This document shows positions 13,441 through 26,153 of a DNA stretch of 64,000 nucleotides, one piece after another (within the stretch, counting starts at the first letter, position 1; each line of letters starts with the position of its first letter). The notes under the pieces were generated by a model that made no database searches, was not told the origin of the DNA, and worked only from the letters and a program-made list of their open reading frames with translations. Made by a program: the position numbers and the translations under genes. This DNA comes from Antitrichia curtipendula (taxonomy: Eukaryota > Streptophyta > Bryopsida > Hypnales > Leucodontaceae), in contig OX579637.1 of NCBI GenBank assembly GCA_951230915.1, positions 14,446,001 to 14,510,000 on the forward strand, read 5' to 3'.

Positions 13441-16400
13441 AATAAGTCCAACCTGTACATTAATGGTGTCAAATATCAGATGTCATAGAATTTCATTTTG
13501 AAACAGACTTCACACAAATCGTACAAGTTGTAAATAGTTACCCTCAAGTACTTAAATGCGCACAAATATTAATTTGATATGTAATTGCAATTCAATCGCA
13601 CGTCCATTCAAAAGAATAGAAGAATAAGTCCAACCTGTACATTAATGGTGTCAAATATCAGATGTCATAGAATTTCATTTTCAAAGAGACTTCACACAAA
13701 TCGTACAAGTTGCAAATAGTTACCCTCAAGTACTTAAATGCTCACAAATACTAATTTGATATGTAATTGCAATCCAATCGCACGTCCATTCAAAAGAATA
13801 TAGACTAAGTCCAACCTGTACATTAATGGTGTCAAACATCAAATGTCATAGAATTTCACTTTGAAAGAGACTTCACACAAATCGTACAAGTTGCAAATAG
13901 TTACCCTCAAATACTTAAATGCCCACAAATACTAATTTGATATGTAATTGCAATCCAATCGCACGTCCATTCAAAAGAATATAGAATAAGTCCAACCTGT
14001 ACATTAATGGTGTCAAACATCAAATGTCATAGAATTTCATTTTGAAAGAGACTTCATACAAATCGTACAAGTTGCAAATAGTTACCCTCAAATACTTAAA
14101 TGCCCACAAATACTAATTTGATATGTAATTGCAATCCAATCGCACGTCCATTCAAAAGAATATAGAATAAGTCCAACCTGTACATTAATGGTGTCAAACA
14201 TCAAATGTCATAGAATTTCATTTTGAAACAGACTTCACACAAATCGTACAAGTTGCAAATAGTTACCCTCAAGTACCTAAATGCCCACAAATATTAATCT
14301 GATATGTAATTGCAATTCAATCGCACGTCCATTCAAAAGAGTATAGAATAAGTCCAACCTGTACATTAATGGTGTCAAACATCAAATGTCATAGAATTTC
14401 ATTTTGAAACAGACTTCACACAAATCGTACAAGTTGCAAATAGTTACCCTCAAATACTTAAATGCGCACAAATATTAATTTGATATGTAATTGCAATTCA
14501 ATCGCACGTCCATTCAAAAGAATAGAAGAATAAGTCCAACCTGTACATTAATGGTGTCAAATATCAGATGTCATAGAATTTCATTTTGAAAGAGACTTCA
14601 CACAAATCGTACAAGTTGCAAATGATTACCCTCAAGTACTTAAATGCCCACAAATACTAATTTTGATATGTAATTGCAATCCAATCGCACGTCCATTCAA
14701 AAGCATATAGAATAAGTCCAACCTGTACATTAATGGTGTCAAACATCAAATGTCATAGAATTTCACTTTGAAAGAGACTTCACACAAATCATACAAGTTG
14801 CAAATAGTTACCCTCAAGTACCTAAATGCCCACAAATATTAATCTGATATGTAATTGCAATCCAATCGCACGTCCATTCAAAAGAATAGAAGAATAAGTC
14901 CAACCTGTACATTAATGGTGTCAAATATCAGATGTCATAGAATTTCATTTTGAAACAGACTTCACACAAATCGTACAAGTTGTAAATAGTTACCCTTAAG
15001 TACTTAAATGCGCACAAATATTAATTTGATATGTAATTGCAATTCAATCGCACGTCCATTCAAAAGAATAGAAGAATAAGTCCAACCTGTACATTAATGG
15101 TGTCAAATATCAGATGTCATAGAATTTCATTTTGAAAGAGACTTCACACAAATCGTACAAGTTGCAAATAGTTACCCTCAAGTACCTAAATGCCCACAAA
15201 TATTAATCTGATATGTAATTGCAATCCAATCGCACGTCCATTCAAAAGAATATAGAATAAGTCCAACCTGTACATTAATGGTGTCAAACATCAAATGTCA
15301 TAGAATTTCATTTTGAAACAGACTTCACACAAATCGTACAAGTTGCAAATAGTTACCCTCAAGTACTTAAATGCGCACAAATATTAATTTTGATATGTAA
15401 ATGCAATTCAATCGCACGTCCATTCAAAAGAATAGAAGAATAAGTCCAACCTGTACATTAATGGTGTCAAATATCAGATGTCATAGAATTTCATTTTGAA
15501 AGAGACTTCACACAAATCGTACAAGTTGCAAATAGTTACCCTCAAGTACCTAAATGCCCACAAATATTAATCTGATATGTAATTGCAATCCAATCGCACG
15601 TCCATTCAAAAGAATATAGAATAAGTCCAACCTGTACATTAATGGTGTCAAACATCAAATGTCATAGAATTTCATTTTGAAAGAGACTTCACACAAATCG
15701 TACAAGTTGCAAATAGTTACCCTCAAATACTTAAATGCGCACAAATATTAATTTGATATGTAATTGCAATTCAATCGCACGTCCATTCAAAAGAATAGAA
15801 GAATAAGTCCAACCTGTACCTTAATGGTATCAAACATCAAATGTCATAGAATTTCATTTTGAAAGAGACTTCACACAAATCGTACAAGTTGCAAATGATT
15901 ACCCTCAAGTACTTAAATGCCCACAAATACTAATTTTGATATGTAATTGCAATCCAATCGCACGTCCATTCAAAAGAATATAGAATAAGTCCAACCTGTA
16001 CATTAATGGTGTCAAACATCAAATGTCATAGAATTTCACTTTGAAAGAGACTTCACACAAATCATACAAGTTGCAAATAGTTACCCTCAAGTACCTAAAT
16101 GCCCACAAATATTAATCTGATATGTAATTGCAATCCAATCGCACGTCCATTCAAAAGAATAGAAGAATAAGTCCAACCTGTACATTAATGGTGTCAAATA
16201 TCAGATGTCATAGAATTTCATTTTGAAACAGACTTCACACAAATCGTACAAGTTGTAAATAGTTACCCTCAAGTACTTAAATGCGCACAAATATTAATTT
16301 GATATGTAATTGCAATTCAATCGCACGTCCATTCAAAAGAATAGAAGAATAAGTCCAACCTGTACATTAATGGTGTCAAATATCAGATGTCATAGAATTT

Positions 16401-16890
16401 CATTTTCAAAGAGACTTCACACAAATCGTACAAGTTGCAAATAGTTACCCTCAAGTACTTAAATGCCCACAAATACTAATTTGATATGTAATTGCAATCC
16501 AATCGCACGTCCATTCAAAAGAATATAGAATAAGTCCAACCTGTACATTAATGGTGTCAAACATCAAATGTCATAGAATTTCACTTTGAAAGAGACTTCA
16601 CACAAATCGTACAAGTTGCAAATAGTTACCCTCAAGTACCTAAATGCCCACAAATATTAATTTGATATGTAATTGCAATCCAATCGCAAGTCCATTCAAA
16701 AGAATATAGAATAAGTCCAACCTGTACATTAATGGTGTCAAATATCAGATGTCATAGAATTTCATTTTCAAAGAGACTTCACACAAATCGTACAAGTTGC
16801 AAATAGTTACCCTCAAGTACTTAAATGCCCACAAATACTAATTTGATATGTAATTGCAATCCAATCGCACGTCCATTCAAAAGAATATAG
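13441..16890. repeat. 19-monomer duplicated segment, copy 1 (3450 bp)
   Basis: Matches 18890-22339 unit for unit at offset 5449 bp. Tags: TAGACTAAG (13801/19250), AGAGTATAG (14337/19786), AAGCATATAG (14701/20150), GTACCTTAATGG (15816/21265). Outside both ends the flanking units are of different types. It contains one 5-monomer block and one 7-monomer core. Confidence 0.86.
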
Positions 16891-18160
16891 AATAAGTCCA
16901 ACCTGTACATTAATGGTGTCAAACATCAAATGTCATAGAATTTCACTTTGAAAGAGACTTCACATAAATCGTACAAGTTGCAAATGATTACCCTCAAGTA
17001 CTTAAATGCCCACAAATACTAATTTTGATATGTAATTGCAATCCAATCGCAAGTCCATTCAAAAGAATATAGAATAAGTCCAACCTGTACATTAATGGTG
17101 TCAAACATCAAATGTCATAGAATTTCATTTTGAAACAGACTTCACACAAATCGTACAAGCTGCAAATAGTTACCCTCAAGTACTTAAATGCCTACAAATA
17201 CTAATTTGATATGTAAATGCAATCCAATCGCACGTCAATTCAAAAGAATATAGAATAAGTCCAATCTGGACATTAATGGAGTCAAACATCAAATGTCATA
17301 GAATTTCATTTTGAAGGAAACTTCACACAAATCGTACAAGTTGCAAATAGTTACCCTCAAGTACCTAAATGCGCAGAAATATTAATTTGATATGTAATTG
17401 CAATCCAATCGCACGTCCATTCAAAAGAATATAGAATAAGGTCCAACCTGTACTTTAATGGTGTCAAACATCAAATGTCATAGAATTTCAGTTTGAAAGA
17501 GACTTCACACAAATCGTACAAGTTGCAAATAGTTACCCTCAAGTACTTAAATGCCCACAAATACTAATTTGATATGTAATTGCAATCCAATCGCACGTCA
17601 ATTCAAAAGAATATAGAATAAGTCCAATCTGTACATTAATGGTGTCAAACATCAAATGTCATAGAATTTCATTTTGAAGGAAACTTCACACAAATCGTAC
17701 AAGTTGCAAATAGTTACCCTCAAGTACTTAAATGCGCACAAATATTAATTTGATATGTAATTGCAATCCAATCGCACGTCAATTCAAAGGAATATAGAAT
17801 AAGTCCAATCTGTACATTAATGGTGTCAAACATCAAATGACATAGAATTTCATTTTGAAGGAAACTTCACACAAATCGTACAAGTTGCAAATAGTTACCC
17901 TCAAGTACCTAAATGCCCACAAATATTAATTTGATATGTAATTGCAATCCAATCGCACGTCCATTCAAAAGAATATCGAATAAGGTCCAACCTGTACTTT
18001 AATGGTGTCAAACATCAAATGTCATAGAATTTCAGTTTGAAACAGACTTCACACAAATCGTACAAGTTGCAAATAGTTACCCTCAAGTACTTAAATGCCC
18101 ACAAATATTAATTTGATATGTAATTGCAATCCAATCGCACGTCCATTCAAAAGAATATAG
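14347..18160. repeat. 21-monomer duplicated segment, copy 1 (3814 bp)
   Basis: Matches 22340-26153 at offset 7993 bp: AAGCATATAG (14701/22694) and AATCTGGACATT (17261/25254). It overlaps the 19-monomer segment by about 2.5 kb, so the 14347-16890 part now exists in three places. A few units differ more than the rest, for example 16891-17078 (ATGATTACC) and the unit ends near 17233 and 17598. Confidence 0.82.
14711..15983. repeat. 7-monomer core, copy 3 (1273 bp)
   Basis: Same unit order as 8897-10169, with GTACCTTAATGG at 15816 as in copy 2, 3450 bp away. It is preceded by the 5-monomer block, as copy 1 is. Confidence 0.8.
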
Positions 18161-18706
18161 AATAAGGTCCAACCTGTACTTTAATGGTGTCAAACATCAA
18201 ATGTCATAGAATTTCAGTTTGAAAGAGACTTCACACAAATCGTACAAGTTGCAAATAGTTACCCTCAAGTACTTAAATGCCCACAAATACTAATTTGATA
18301 TGTAATTGCAATCCAATCGCACGTCCATTCAAAAGAATATAGAATAAGGTCCAACCTGTACTTTAATGGTGTCAAACATCAAATGTCATAGAATTTCATT
18401 TTGAAGGAAACTTCACACAAATCGTACAAGTTGCAAATAGTTACCCTCAAGTACCTAAATGCCCACAAATATTAATTTGATATGTAATTGCAATCCAATC
18501 GCACGTCCATTCAAAAGAATATAGAATAAGGTCCAACCTGTACTTTAATGGTGTCAAACATCAAATGTCATAGAATTTCATTTTGAAGGAAACTTCACAC
18601 AAATCGTACAAGTTGCAAATAGTTACCCTCAAGTACCTAAATGCCCACAAATATTAATTTGATATGTAATTGCAATCCAATCGCACGTCCATTCAAAAGA
18701 ATATAG
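17079..18706. repeat. Island of AAGGTCC/GTACTTT units among AAGTCC units
   Basis: Begins with a unit carrying ACAAGCTGC and GCCTAC, followed by one with AATCTGGACATT and GGAGTC. A run of AAGGTCCAACCTGTACTTT units follows. This starting pair recurs at 25069, 26697 and 29421. The composition matches the right part of the window, yet AAGTCC/ATATCAG units resume at 18707-18890. Confidence 0.78.
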
Positions 18707-18889
18707 AATAAGGTCCAACCTGTACATTAATGGTGTCAAACATCAAATGTCATAGAATTTCACTTTGAAAGAGACTTCACACAAATCATACAAGTTGCAA
18801 ATAGTTACCCTCAAGTACCTAAATGCCCACAAATATTAATCTGATATGTAATTGCAATCCAATCGCACGTCCATTCAAAAGAATAGAAG
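18707..18889. repeat. Chimeric monomer at a subfamily junction
   Basis: The unit begins AAGGTCCAACCTGTAC like the island to its left, then continues ATTAATGG...TTCACTTTG...ATCATACAAG...ATTAATCTG like the AAGTCC/ATATCAG block to its right. The switch falls within about the first 20 bp. A similar mix occurs at 22704. Confidence 0.6.
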
Positions 18890-21800
18890 AATAAGTCCAA
18901 CCTGTACATTAATGGTGTCAAATATCAGATGTCATAGAATTTCATTTTGAAACAGACTTCACACAAATCGTACAAGTTGTAAATAGTTACCCTCAAGTAC
19001 TTAAATGCGCACAAATATTAATTTGATATGTAATTGCAATTCAATCGCACGTCCATTCAAAAGAATAGAAGAATAAGTCCAACCTGTACATTAATGGTGT
19101 CAAATATCAGATGTCATAGAATTTCATTTTCAAAGAGACTTCACACAAATCGTACAAGTTGCAAATAGTTACCCTCAAGTACTTAAATGCTCACAAATAC
19201 TAATTTGATATGTAATTGCAATCCAATCGCACGTCCATTCAAAAGAATATAGACTAAGTCCAACCTGTACATTAATGGTGTCAAACATCAAATGTCATAG
19301 AATTTCACTTTGAAAGAGACTTCACACAAATCGTACAAGTTGCAAATAGTTACCCTCAAATACTTAAATGCCCACAAATACTAATTTGATATGTAATTGC
19401 AATCCAATCGCACGTCCATTCAAAAGAATATAGAATAAGTCCAACCTGTACATTAATGGTGTCAAACATCAAATGTCATAGAATTTCATTTTGAAAGAGA
19501 CTTCATACAAATCGTACAAGTTGCAAATAGTTACCCTCAAATACTTAAATGCCCACAAATACTAATTTGATATGTAATTGCAATCCAATCGCACGTCCAT
19601 TCAAAAGAATATAGAATAAGTCCAACCTGTACATTAATGGTGTCAAACATCAAATGTCATAGAATTTCATTTTGAAACAGACTTCACACAAATCGTACAA
19701 GTTGCAAATAGTTACCCTCAAGTACCTAAATGCCCACAAATATTAATCTGATATGTAATTGCAATTCAATCGCACGTCCATTCAAAAGAGTATAGAATAA
19801 GTCCAACCTGTACATTAATGGTGTCAAACATCAAATGTCATAGAATTTCATTTTGAAACAGACTTCACACAAATCGTACAAGTTGCAAATAGTTACCCTC
19901 AAATACTTAAATGCGCACAAATATTAATTTGATATGTAATTGCAATTCAATCGCACGTCCATTCAAAAGAATAGAAGAATAAGTCCAACCTGTACATTAA
20001 TGGTGTCAAATATCAGATGTCATAGAATTTCATTTTGAAAGAGACTTCACACAAATCGTACAAGTTGCAAATGATTACCCTCAAGTACTTAAATGCCCAC
20101 AAATACTAATTTTTATATGTAATTGCAATCCAATCGCACGTCCATTCAAAAGCATATAGAATAAGTCCAACCTGTACATTAATGGTGTCAAACATCAAAT
20201 GTCATAGAATTTCACTTTGAAAGAGACTTCACACAAATCATACAAGTTGCAAATAGTTACCCTCAAGTACCTAAATGCCCACAAATATTAATCTGATATG
20301 TAATTGCAATCCAATCGCACGTCCATTCAAAAGAATAGAAGAATAAGTCCAACCTGTACATTAATGGTGTCAAATATCAGATGTCATAGAATTTCATTTT
20401 GAAACAGACTTCACACAAATCGTACAAGTTGTAAATAGTTACCCTCAAGTACTTAAATGCGCACAAATATTAATTTGATATGTAATTGCAATTCAATCGC
20501 ACGTCCATTCAAAAGAATAGAAGAATAAGTCCAACCTGTACATTAATGGTGTCAAATATCAGATGTCATAGAATTTCATTTTGAAAGAGACTTCACACAA
20601 ATCGTACAAGTTGCAAATAGTTACCCTCAAGTACCTAAATGCCCACAAATATTAATCTGATATGTAATTGCAATCCAATCGCACGTCCATTCAAAAGAAT
20701 ATAGAATAAGTCCAACCTGTACATTAATGGTGTCAAACATCAAATGTCATAGAATTTCATTTTGAAACAGACTTCACACAAATCGTACAAGTTGCAAATA
20801 GTTACCCTCAAGTACTTAAATGCGCACAAATATTAATTTTGATATGTAAATGCAATTCAATCGCACGTCCATTCAAAAGAATAGAAGAATAAGTCCAACC
20901 TGTACATTAATGGTGTCAAATATCAGATGTCATAGAATTTCATTTTGAAAGAGACTTCACACAAATCGTACAAGTTGCAAATAGTTACCCTCAAGTACCT
21001 AAATGCCCACAAATATTAATCTGATATGTAATTGCAATCCAATCGCACGTCCATTCAAAAGAATATAGAATAAGTCCAACCTGTACATTAATGGTGTCAA
21101 ACATCAAATGTCATAGAATTTCATTTTGAAAGAGACTTCACACAAATCGTACAAGTTGCAAATAGTTACCCTCAAATACTTAAATGCGCACAAATATTAA
21201 TTTGATATGTAATTGCAATTCAATCGCACGTCCATTCAAAAGAATAGAAGAATAAGTCCAACCTGTACCTTAATGGTATCAAACATCAAATGTCATAGAA
21301 TTTCATTTTGAAAGAGACTTCACACAAATCGTACAAGTTGCAAATGATTACCCTCAAGTACTTAAATGCCCACAAATACTAATTTTGATATGTAATTGCA
21401 ATCCAATCGCACGTCCATTCAAAAGAATATAGAATAAGTCCAACCTGTACATTAATGGTGTCAAACATCAAATGTCATAGAATTTCACTTTGAAAGAGAC
21501 TTCACACAAATCATACAAGTTGCAAATAGTTACCCTCAAGTACCTAAATGCCCACAAATATTAATCTGATATGTAATTGCAATCCAATCGCACGTCCATT
21601 CAAAAGAATAGAAGAATAAGTCCAACCTGTACATTAATGGTGTCAAATATCAGATGTCATAGAATTTCATTTTGAAACAGACTTCACACAAATCGTACAA
21701 GTTGTAAATAGTTACCCTCAAGTACTTAAATGCGCACAAATATTAATTTGATATGTAATTGCAATTCAATCGCACGTCCATTCAAAAGAATAGAAGAATA

Positions 21801-22339
21801 AGTCCAACCTGTACATTAATGGTGTCAAATATCAGATGTCATAGAATTTCATTTTCAAAGAGACTTCACACAAATCGTACAAGTTGCAAATAGTTACCCT
21901 CAAGTACTTAAATGCTCACAAATACTAATTTGATATGTAATTGCAATCCAATCGCACGTCCATTCAAAAGAATATAGAATAAGTCCAACCTGTACATTAA
22001 TGGTGTCAAACATCAAATGTCATAGAATTTCACTTTGAAAGAGACTTCACACAAATCGTACAAGTTGCAAATAGTTACCCTCAAGTACCTAAATGCCCAC
22101 AAATATTAATTTGATATGTAATTGCAATCCAATCGCAAGTCCATTCAAAAGAATATAGAATAAGTCCAACCTGTACATTAATGGTGTCAAATATCAGATG
22201 TCATAGAATTTCATTTTCAAAGAGACTTTACACAAATCGTACAAGTTGCAAATAGTTACCCTCAAGTACTTAAATGCCCACAAATACTAATTTGATATGT
22301 AATTGCAATCCAATCGCACGTCCATTCAAAAGAATATAG
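18890..22339. repeat. 19-monomer duplicated segment, copy 2 (3450 bp)
   Basis: Copy of 13441-16890. Few differences are visible, such as ATTTTTATATG near 20110, CCTCAAG for CCTTAAG near 20442, GCTCAC for GCCCAC near 21914 and ACTTTACAC for ACTTCACAC near 22226. It ends at 22339, exactly where the 22340-26153 duplicate begins. Confidence 0.86.
20160..21432. repeat. 7-monomer core, copy 4 (1273 bp)
   Basis: Matches copy 3 at offset 5449 bp (GTACCT at 21265). It lies inside the larger 18890-22339 duplicate. The unit just before it has a private ATTTTTATATG change near 20110. Confidence 0.82.
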
Positions 22340-22703
22340 AATAAGTCCAACCTGTACATTAATGGTGTCAAACATCAAATGTCATAGAATTTCATTTTGA
22401 AACAGACTTCACACAAATCGTACAAGTTGCAAATAGTTACCCTCAAATACTTAAATGCGCACAAATATTAATTTGATATGTAATTGCAATTCAATCGCAC
22501 GTCCATTCAAAAGAATAGAAGAATAAGTCCAACCTGTACATTAATGGTGTCAAATATCAGATGTCATAGAATTTCATTTTGAAAGAGACTTCACACAAAT
22601 CGTACAAGTTGCAAATGATTACCCTCAAGTACTTAAATGCCCACAAATACTAATTTTGATATGTAATTGCAATCCAATCGCACGTCCATTCAAAAGCATA
22701 TAG

Positions 22704-23977
22704 AATAAGGTCCAACCTGTACATTAATGGTGTCAAACATCAAATGTCATAGAATTTCACTTTGAAAGAGACTTCACACAAATCATACAAGTTGCAAATA
22801 GTTACCCTCAAGTACCTAAATGCCCACAAATATTAATCTGATATGTAATTGCAATCCAATCGCACGTCCATTCAAAAGAATAGAAGAATAAGTCCAACCT
22901 GTACATTAATGGTGTCAAATATCAGATGTCATAGAATTTCATTTTGAAACAGACTTCACACAAATCGTACAAGTTGTAAATAGTTACCCTTAAGTACTTA
23001 AATGCGCACAAATATTAATTTGATATGTAATTGCAATTCAATCGCACGTCCATTCAAAAGAATAGAAGAATAAGTCCAACCTGTACATTAATGGTGTCAA
23101 ATATCAGATGTCATAGAATTTCATTTTGAAAGAGACTTCACACAAATCGTACAAGTTGCAAATAGTTACCCTCAAGTACCTAAATGCCCACAAATATTAA
23201 TCTGATATGTAATTGCAATCCAATCGCACGTCCATTCAAAAGAATATAGAATAAGTCCAACCTGTACATTAATGGTGTCAAACATCAAATGTCATAGAAT
23301 TTCATTTTGAAACAGACTTCACACAAATCGTACAAGTTGCAAATAGTTACCCTCAAGTACTTAAATGCGCACAAATATTAATTTTGATATGTAAATGCAA
23401 TTCAATCGCACGTCCATTCAAAAGAATAGAAGAATAAGTCCAACCTGTACATTAATGGTGTCAAATATCAGATGTCATAGAATTTCATTTTGAAAGAGAC
23501 TTCACACAAATCGTACAAGTTGCAAATAGTTACCCTCAAGTACCTAAATGCCCACAAATATTAATCTGATATGTAATTGCAATCCAATCGCACGTCCATT
23601 CAAAAGAATATAGAATAAGTCCAACCTGTACATTAATGGTGTCAAACATCAAATGTCATAGAATTTCATTTTGAAAGAGACTTCACACAAATCGTACAAG
23701 TTGCAAATAGTTACCCTCAAATACTTAAATGCGCACAAATATTAATTTGATATGTAATTGCAATTCAATCGCACGTCCATTCAAAAGAATAGAAGAATAA
23801 GTCCAACCTGTACATTAATGGTATCAAACATCAAATGTCATAGAATTTCATTTTGAAAGAGACTTCACACAAATCGTACAAGTTGCAAATGATTACCCTC
23901 AAGTACTTAAATGCCCACAAATACTAATTTTGATATGTAATTGCAATCCAATCGCACGTCCATTCAAAAGAATATAG
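22704..23977. repeat. 7-monomer core, copy 5 (1274 bp)
   Basis: Matches copy 3 at offset 7993 bp. It is 1 bp longer because its first unit begins AAGGTCC, whereas the other copies begin AAGTCC. Its GGTATC unit (23820) has GTACATTAATGG, as in copy 1 (10012). Confidence 0.8.
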
Positions 23978-24522
23978 AATAAGTCCAACCTGTACATTAA
24001 TGGTGTCAAACATCAAATGTCATAGAATTTCACTTTGAAAGAGACTTCACACAAATCATACAAGTTGCAAATAGTTACCCTCAAGTACCTAAATGCCCAC
24101 AAATATTAATCTGATATGTAATTGCAATCCAATCGCACGTCCATTCAAAAGAATAGAAGAATAAGTCCAACCTGTACATTAATGGTGTCAAATATCAGAT
24201 GTCATAGAATTTCATTTTGAAACAGACTTCACACAAATCGTACAAGTTGTAAATAGTTACCCTCAAGTACTTAAATGCGCACAAATATTAATTTGATATG
24301 TAATTGCAATTCAATCGCACGTCCATTCAAAAGAATAGAAGAATAAGTCCAACCTGTACATTAATGGTGTCAAATATCAGATGTCATAGAATTTCATTTT
24401 CAAAGAGACTTCACACAAATCGTACAAGTTGCAAATAGTTACCCTCAAGTACTTAAATGCCCACAAATACTAATTTGATATGTAATTGCAATCCAATCGC
24501 ACGTCCATTCAAAAGAATATAG

Positions 24523-26153
24523 AATAAGTCCAACCTGTACATTAATGGTGTCAAACATCAAATGTCATAGAATTTCACTTTGAAAGAGACTTCACACAAA
24601 TCGTACAAGTTGCAAATAGTTACCCTCAAGTACCTAAATGCCCACAAATATTAATTTGATATGTAATTGCAATCCAATCGCAAGTCCATTCAAAAGAATA
24701 TAGAATAAGTCCAACCTGTACATTAATGGTGTCAAATATCAGATGTCATAGAATTTCATTTTCAAAGAGACTTCACACAAATCGTACAAGTTGCAAATAG
24801 TTACCCTCAAGTACTTAAATGCCCACAAATACTAATTTGATATGTAATTGCAATCCAATCGCACGTCCATTCAAAAGAATATAGAATAAGTCCAACCTGT
24901 ACATTAATGGTGTCAAACATCAAATGTCATAGAATTTCACTTTGAAAGAGACTTCACATAAATCGTACAAGTTGCAAATAGTTACCCTCAAGTACCTAAA
25001 TGCCCACAAATATTAATTTGATATGTAATTGCAATCCAATCGCAAGTCCATTCAAAAGAATATAGAATAAGTCCAACCTGTACATTAATGGTGTCAAACA
25101 TCAAATGTCATAGAATTTCATTTTGAAACAGACTTCACACAAATCGTACAAGCTGCAAATAGTTACCCTCAAGTACTTAAATGCCTACAAATACTAATTT
25201 GATATGTAAATGCAATCCAATCGCACGTCCATTCAAAAGAATATAGAATAAGTCCAATCTGGACATTAATGGAGTCAAACATCAAATGTCATAGAATTTC
25301 ATTTTGAAGGAAACTTCACACAAATCGTACAAGTTGCAAATAGTTACCCTCAAGTACCTAAATGCGCAGAAATATTAATTTGATATGTAATTGCAATCCA
25401 ATCGCACGTCCATTCAAAAGAATATAGAATAAGGTCCAACCTGTACTTTAATGGTGTCAAACATCAAATGTCATAGAATTTCAGTTTGAAAGAGACTTCA
25501 CACAAATCGTACAAGTTGCAAATAGTTACCCTCAAGTACTTAAATGCCCACAAATACTAATTTGATATGTAATTGCAATCCAATCGCACGTTCATTGAAA
25601 AGAATATAGAATAAGTCCAACCTGTACATTAATGGTGTCAAACATCAAATGTCATAGAATTTCATTTTGAAGGAAACTTCACACAAATCGTACAAGTTGC
25701 AAATAGTTACCCTCAAGTACTTAAATGCGCACAAATATTAATTTGATATGTAATTGCAATCCAATCGCACGTCAATTCAAAGGAATATAGAATAAGTCCA
25801 ATCTGTACATTAATGGTGTCAAACATCAAATGACATAGAATTTCATTTTGAAGGAAACTTCACACAAATCGTACAAGTTGCAAATAGTTACCCTCAAGTA
25901 CCTAAATGCCCACAAATATTAATTTGATATGTAATTGCAATCCAATCGCACGTCCATTCAAAAGAATATCGAATAAGGTCCAACCTGTACTTTAATGGTG
26001 TCAAACATCAAATGTCATAGAATTTCAGTTTGAAACAGACTTCACACAAATCGTACAAGTTGCAAATAGTTACCCTCAAGTACTTAAATGCCCACAAATA
26101 TTAATTTGATATGTAATTGCAATCCAATCGCACGTCCATTCAAAAGAATATAG
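24523..26153. repeat. 9-monomer higher-order repeat, copy 1 (1631 bp)
   Basis: Nine units starting with CACTTTG and CGCAAGTCC and including ACAAGCTGC, AATCTGGACATT (25254), GTTCATTG (25590), AATGACATAG and ATATCGAATAAGG. All are repeated 1631 bp downstream. It ends where the 21-monomer match to 14347-18160 ends. Confidence 0.86.

Larger units (their letters stand above)
6172..17078. repeat. ATATCAGATG-rich block with recurring multimers
   Basis: Units keep the AAGTCC...GTACATTAATGG head, but many carry ATATCAGATG, TTCACTTTG with ATCATACAAG, GTTGTAAATAG, ATGATTACC, ATTAATCTG or GCGCAC. The order of these forms recurs in runs of five to nine units. All tags checked (AAACAAATATAG, AGAGTATAG, AAGCATATAG, GGTATC, GTACCTTAATGG) repeat at whole-unit offsets. 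Confidence 0.82.
22340..26153. repeat. 21-monomer duplicated segment, copy 2 (3814 bp)
   Basis: Copy of 14347-18160. Differences include AAGGTCC at 22704, CCATTCAAAAG for CAATTCAAAAG near 25229, and GTTCATTGAAAAG near 25590 where the upstream copy has GTCAATTCAAAAG. Its last nine units were then duplicated again (26154-27784). Confidence 0.82.

Noticed and set aside
17079..18706. Assembly chimera joining two different arrays
   Set aside because: Units stay in register through both edges, and the same unit series recurs at 25069-26153, so a biological duplication explains it. An assembly error is not fully excluded without reads.
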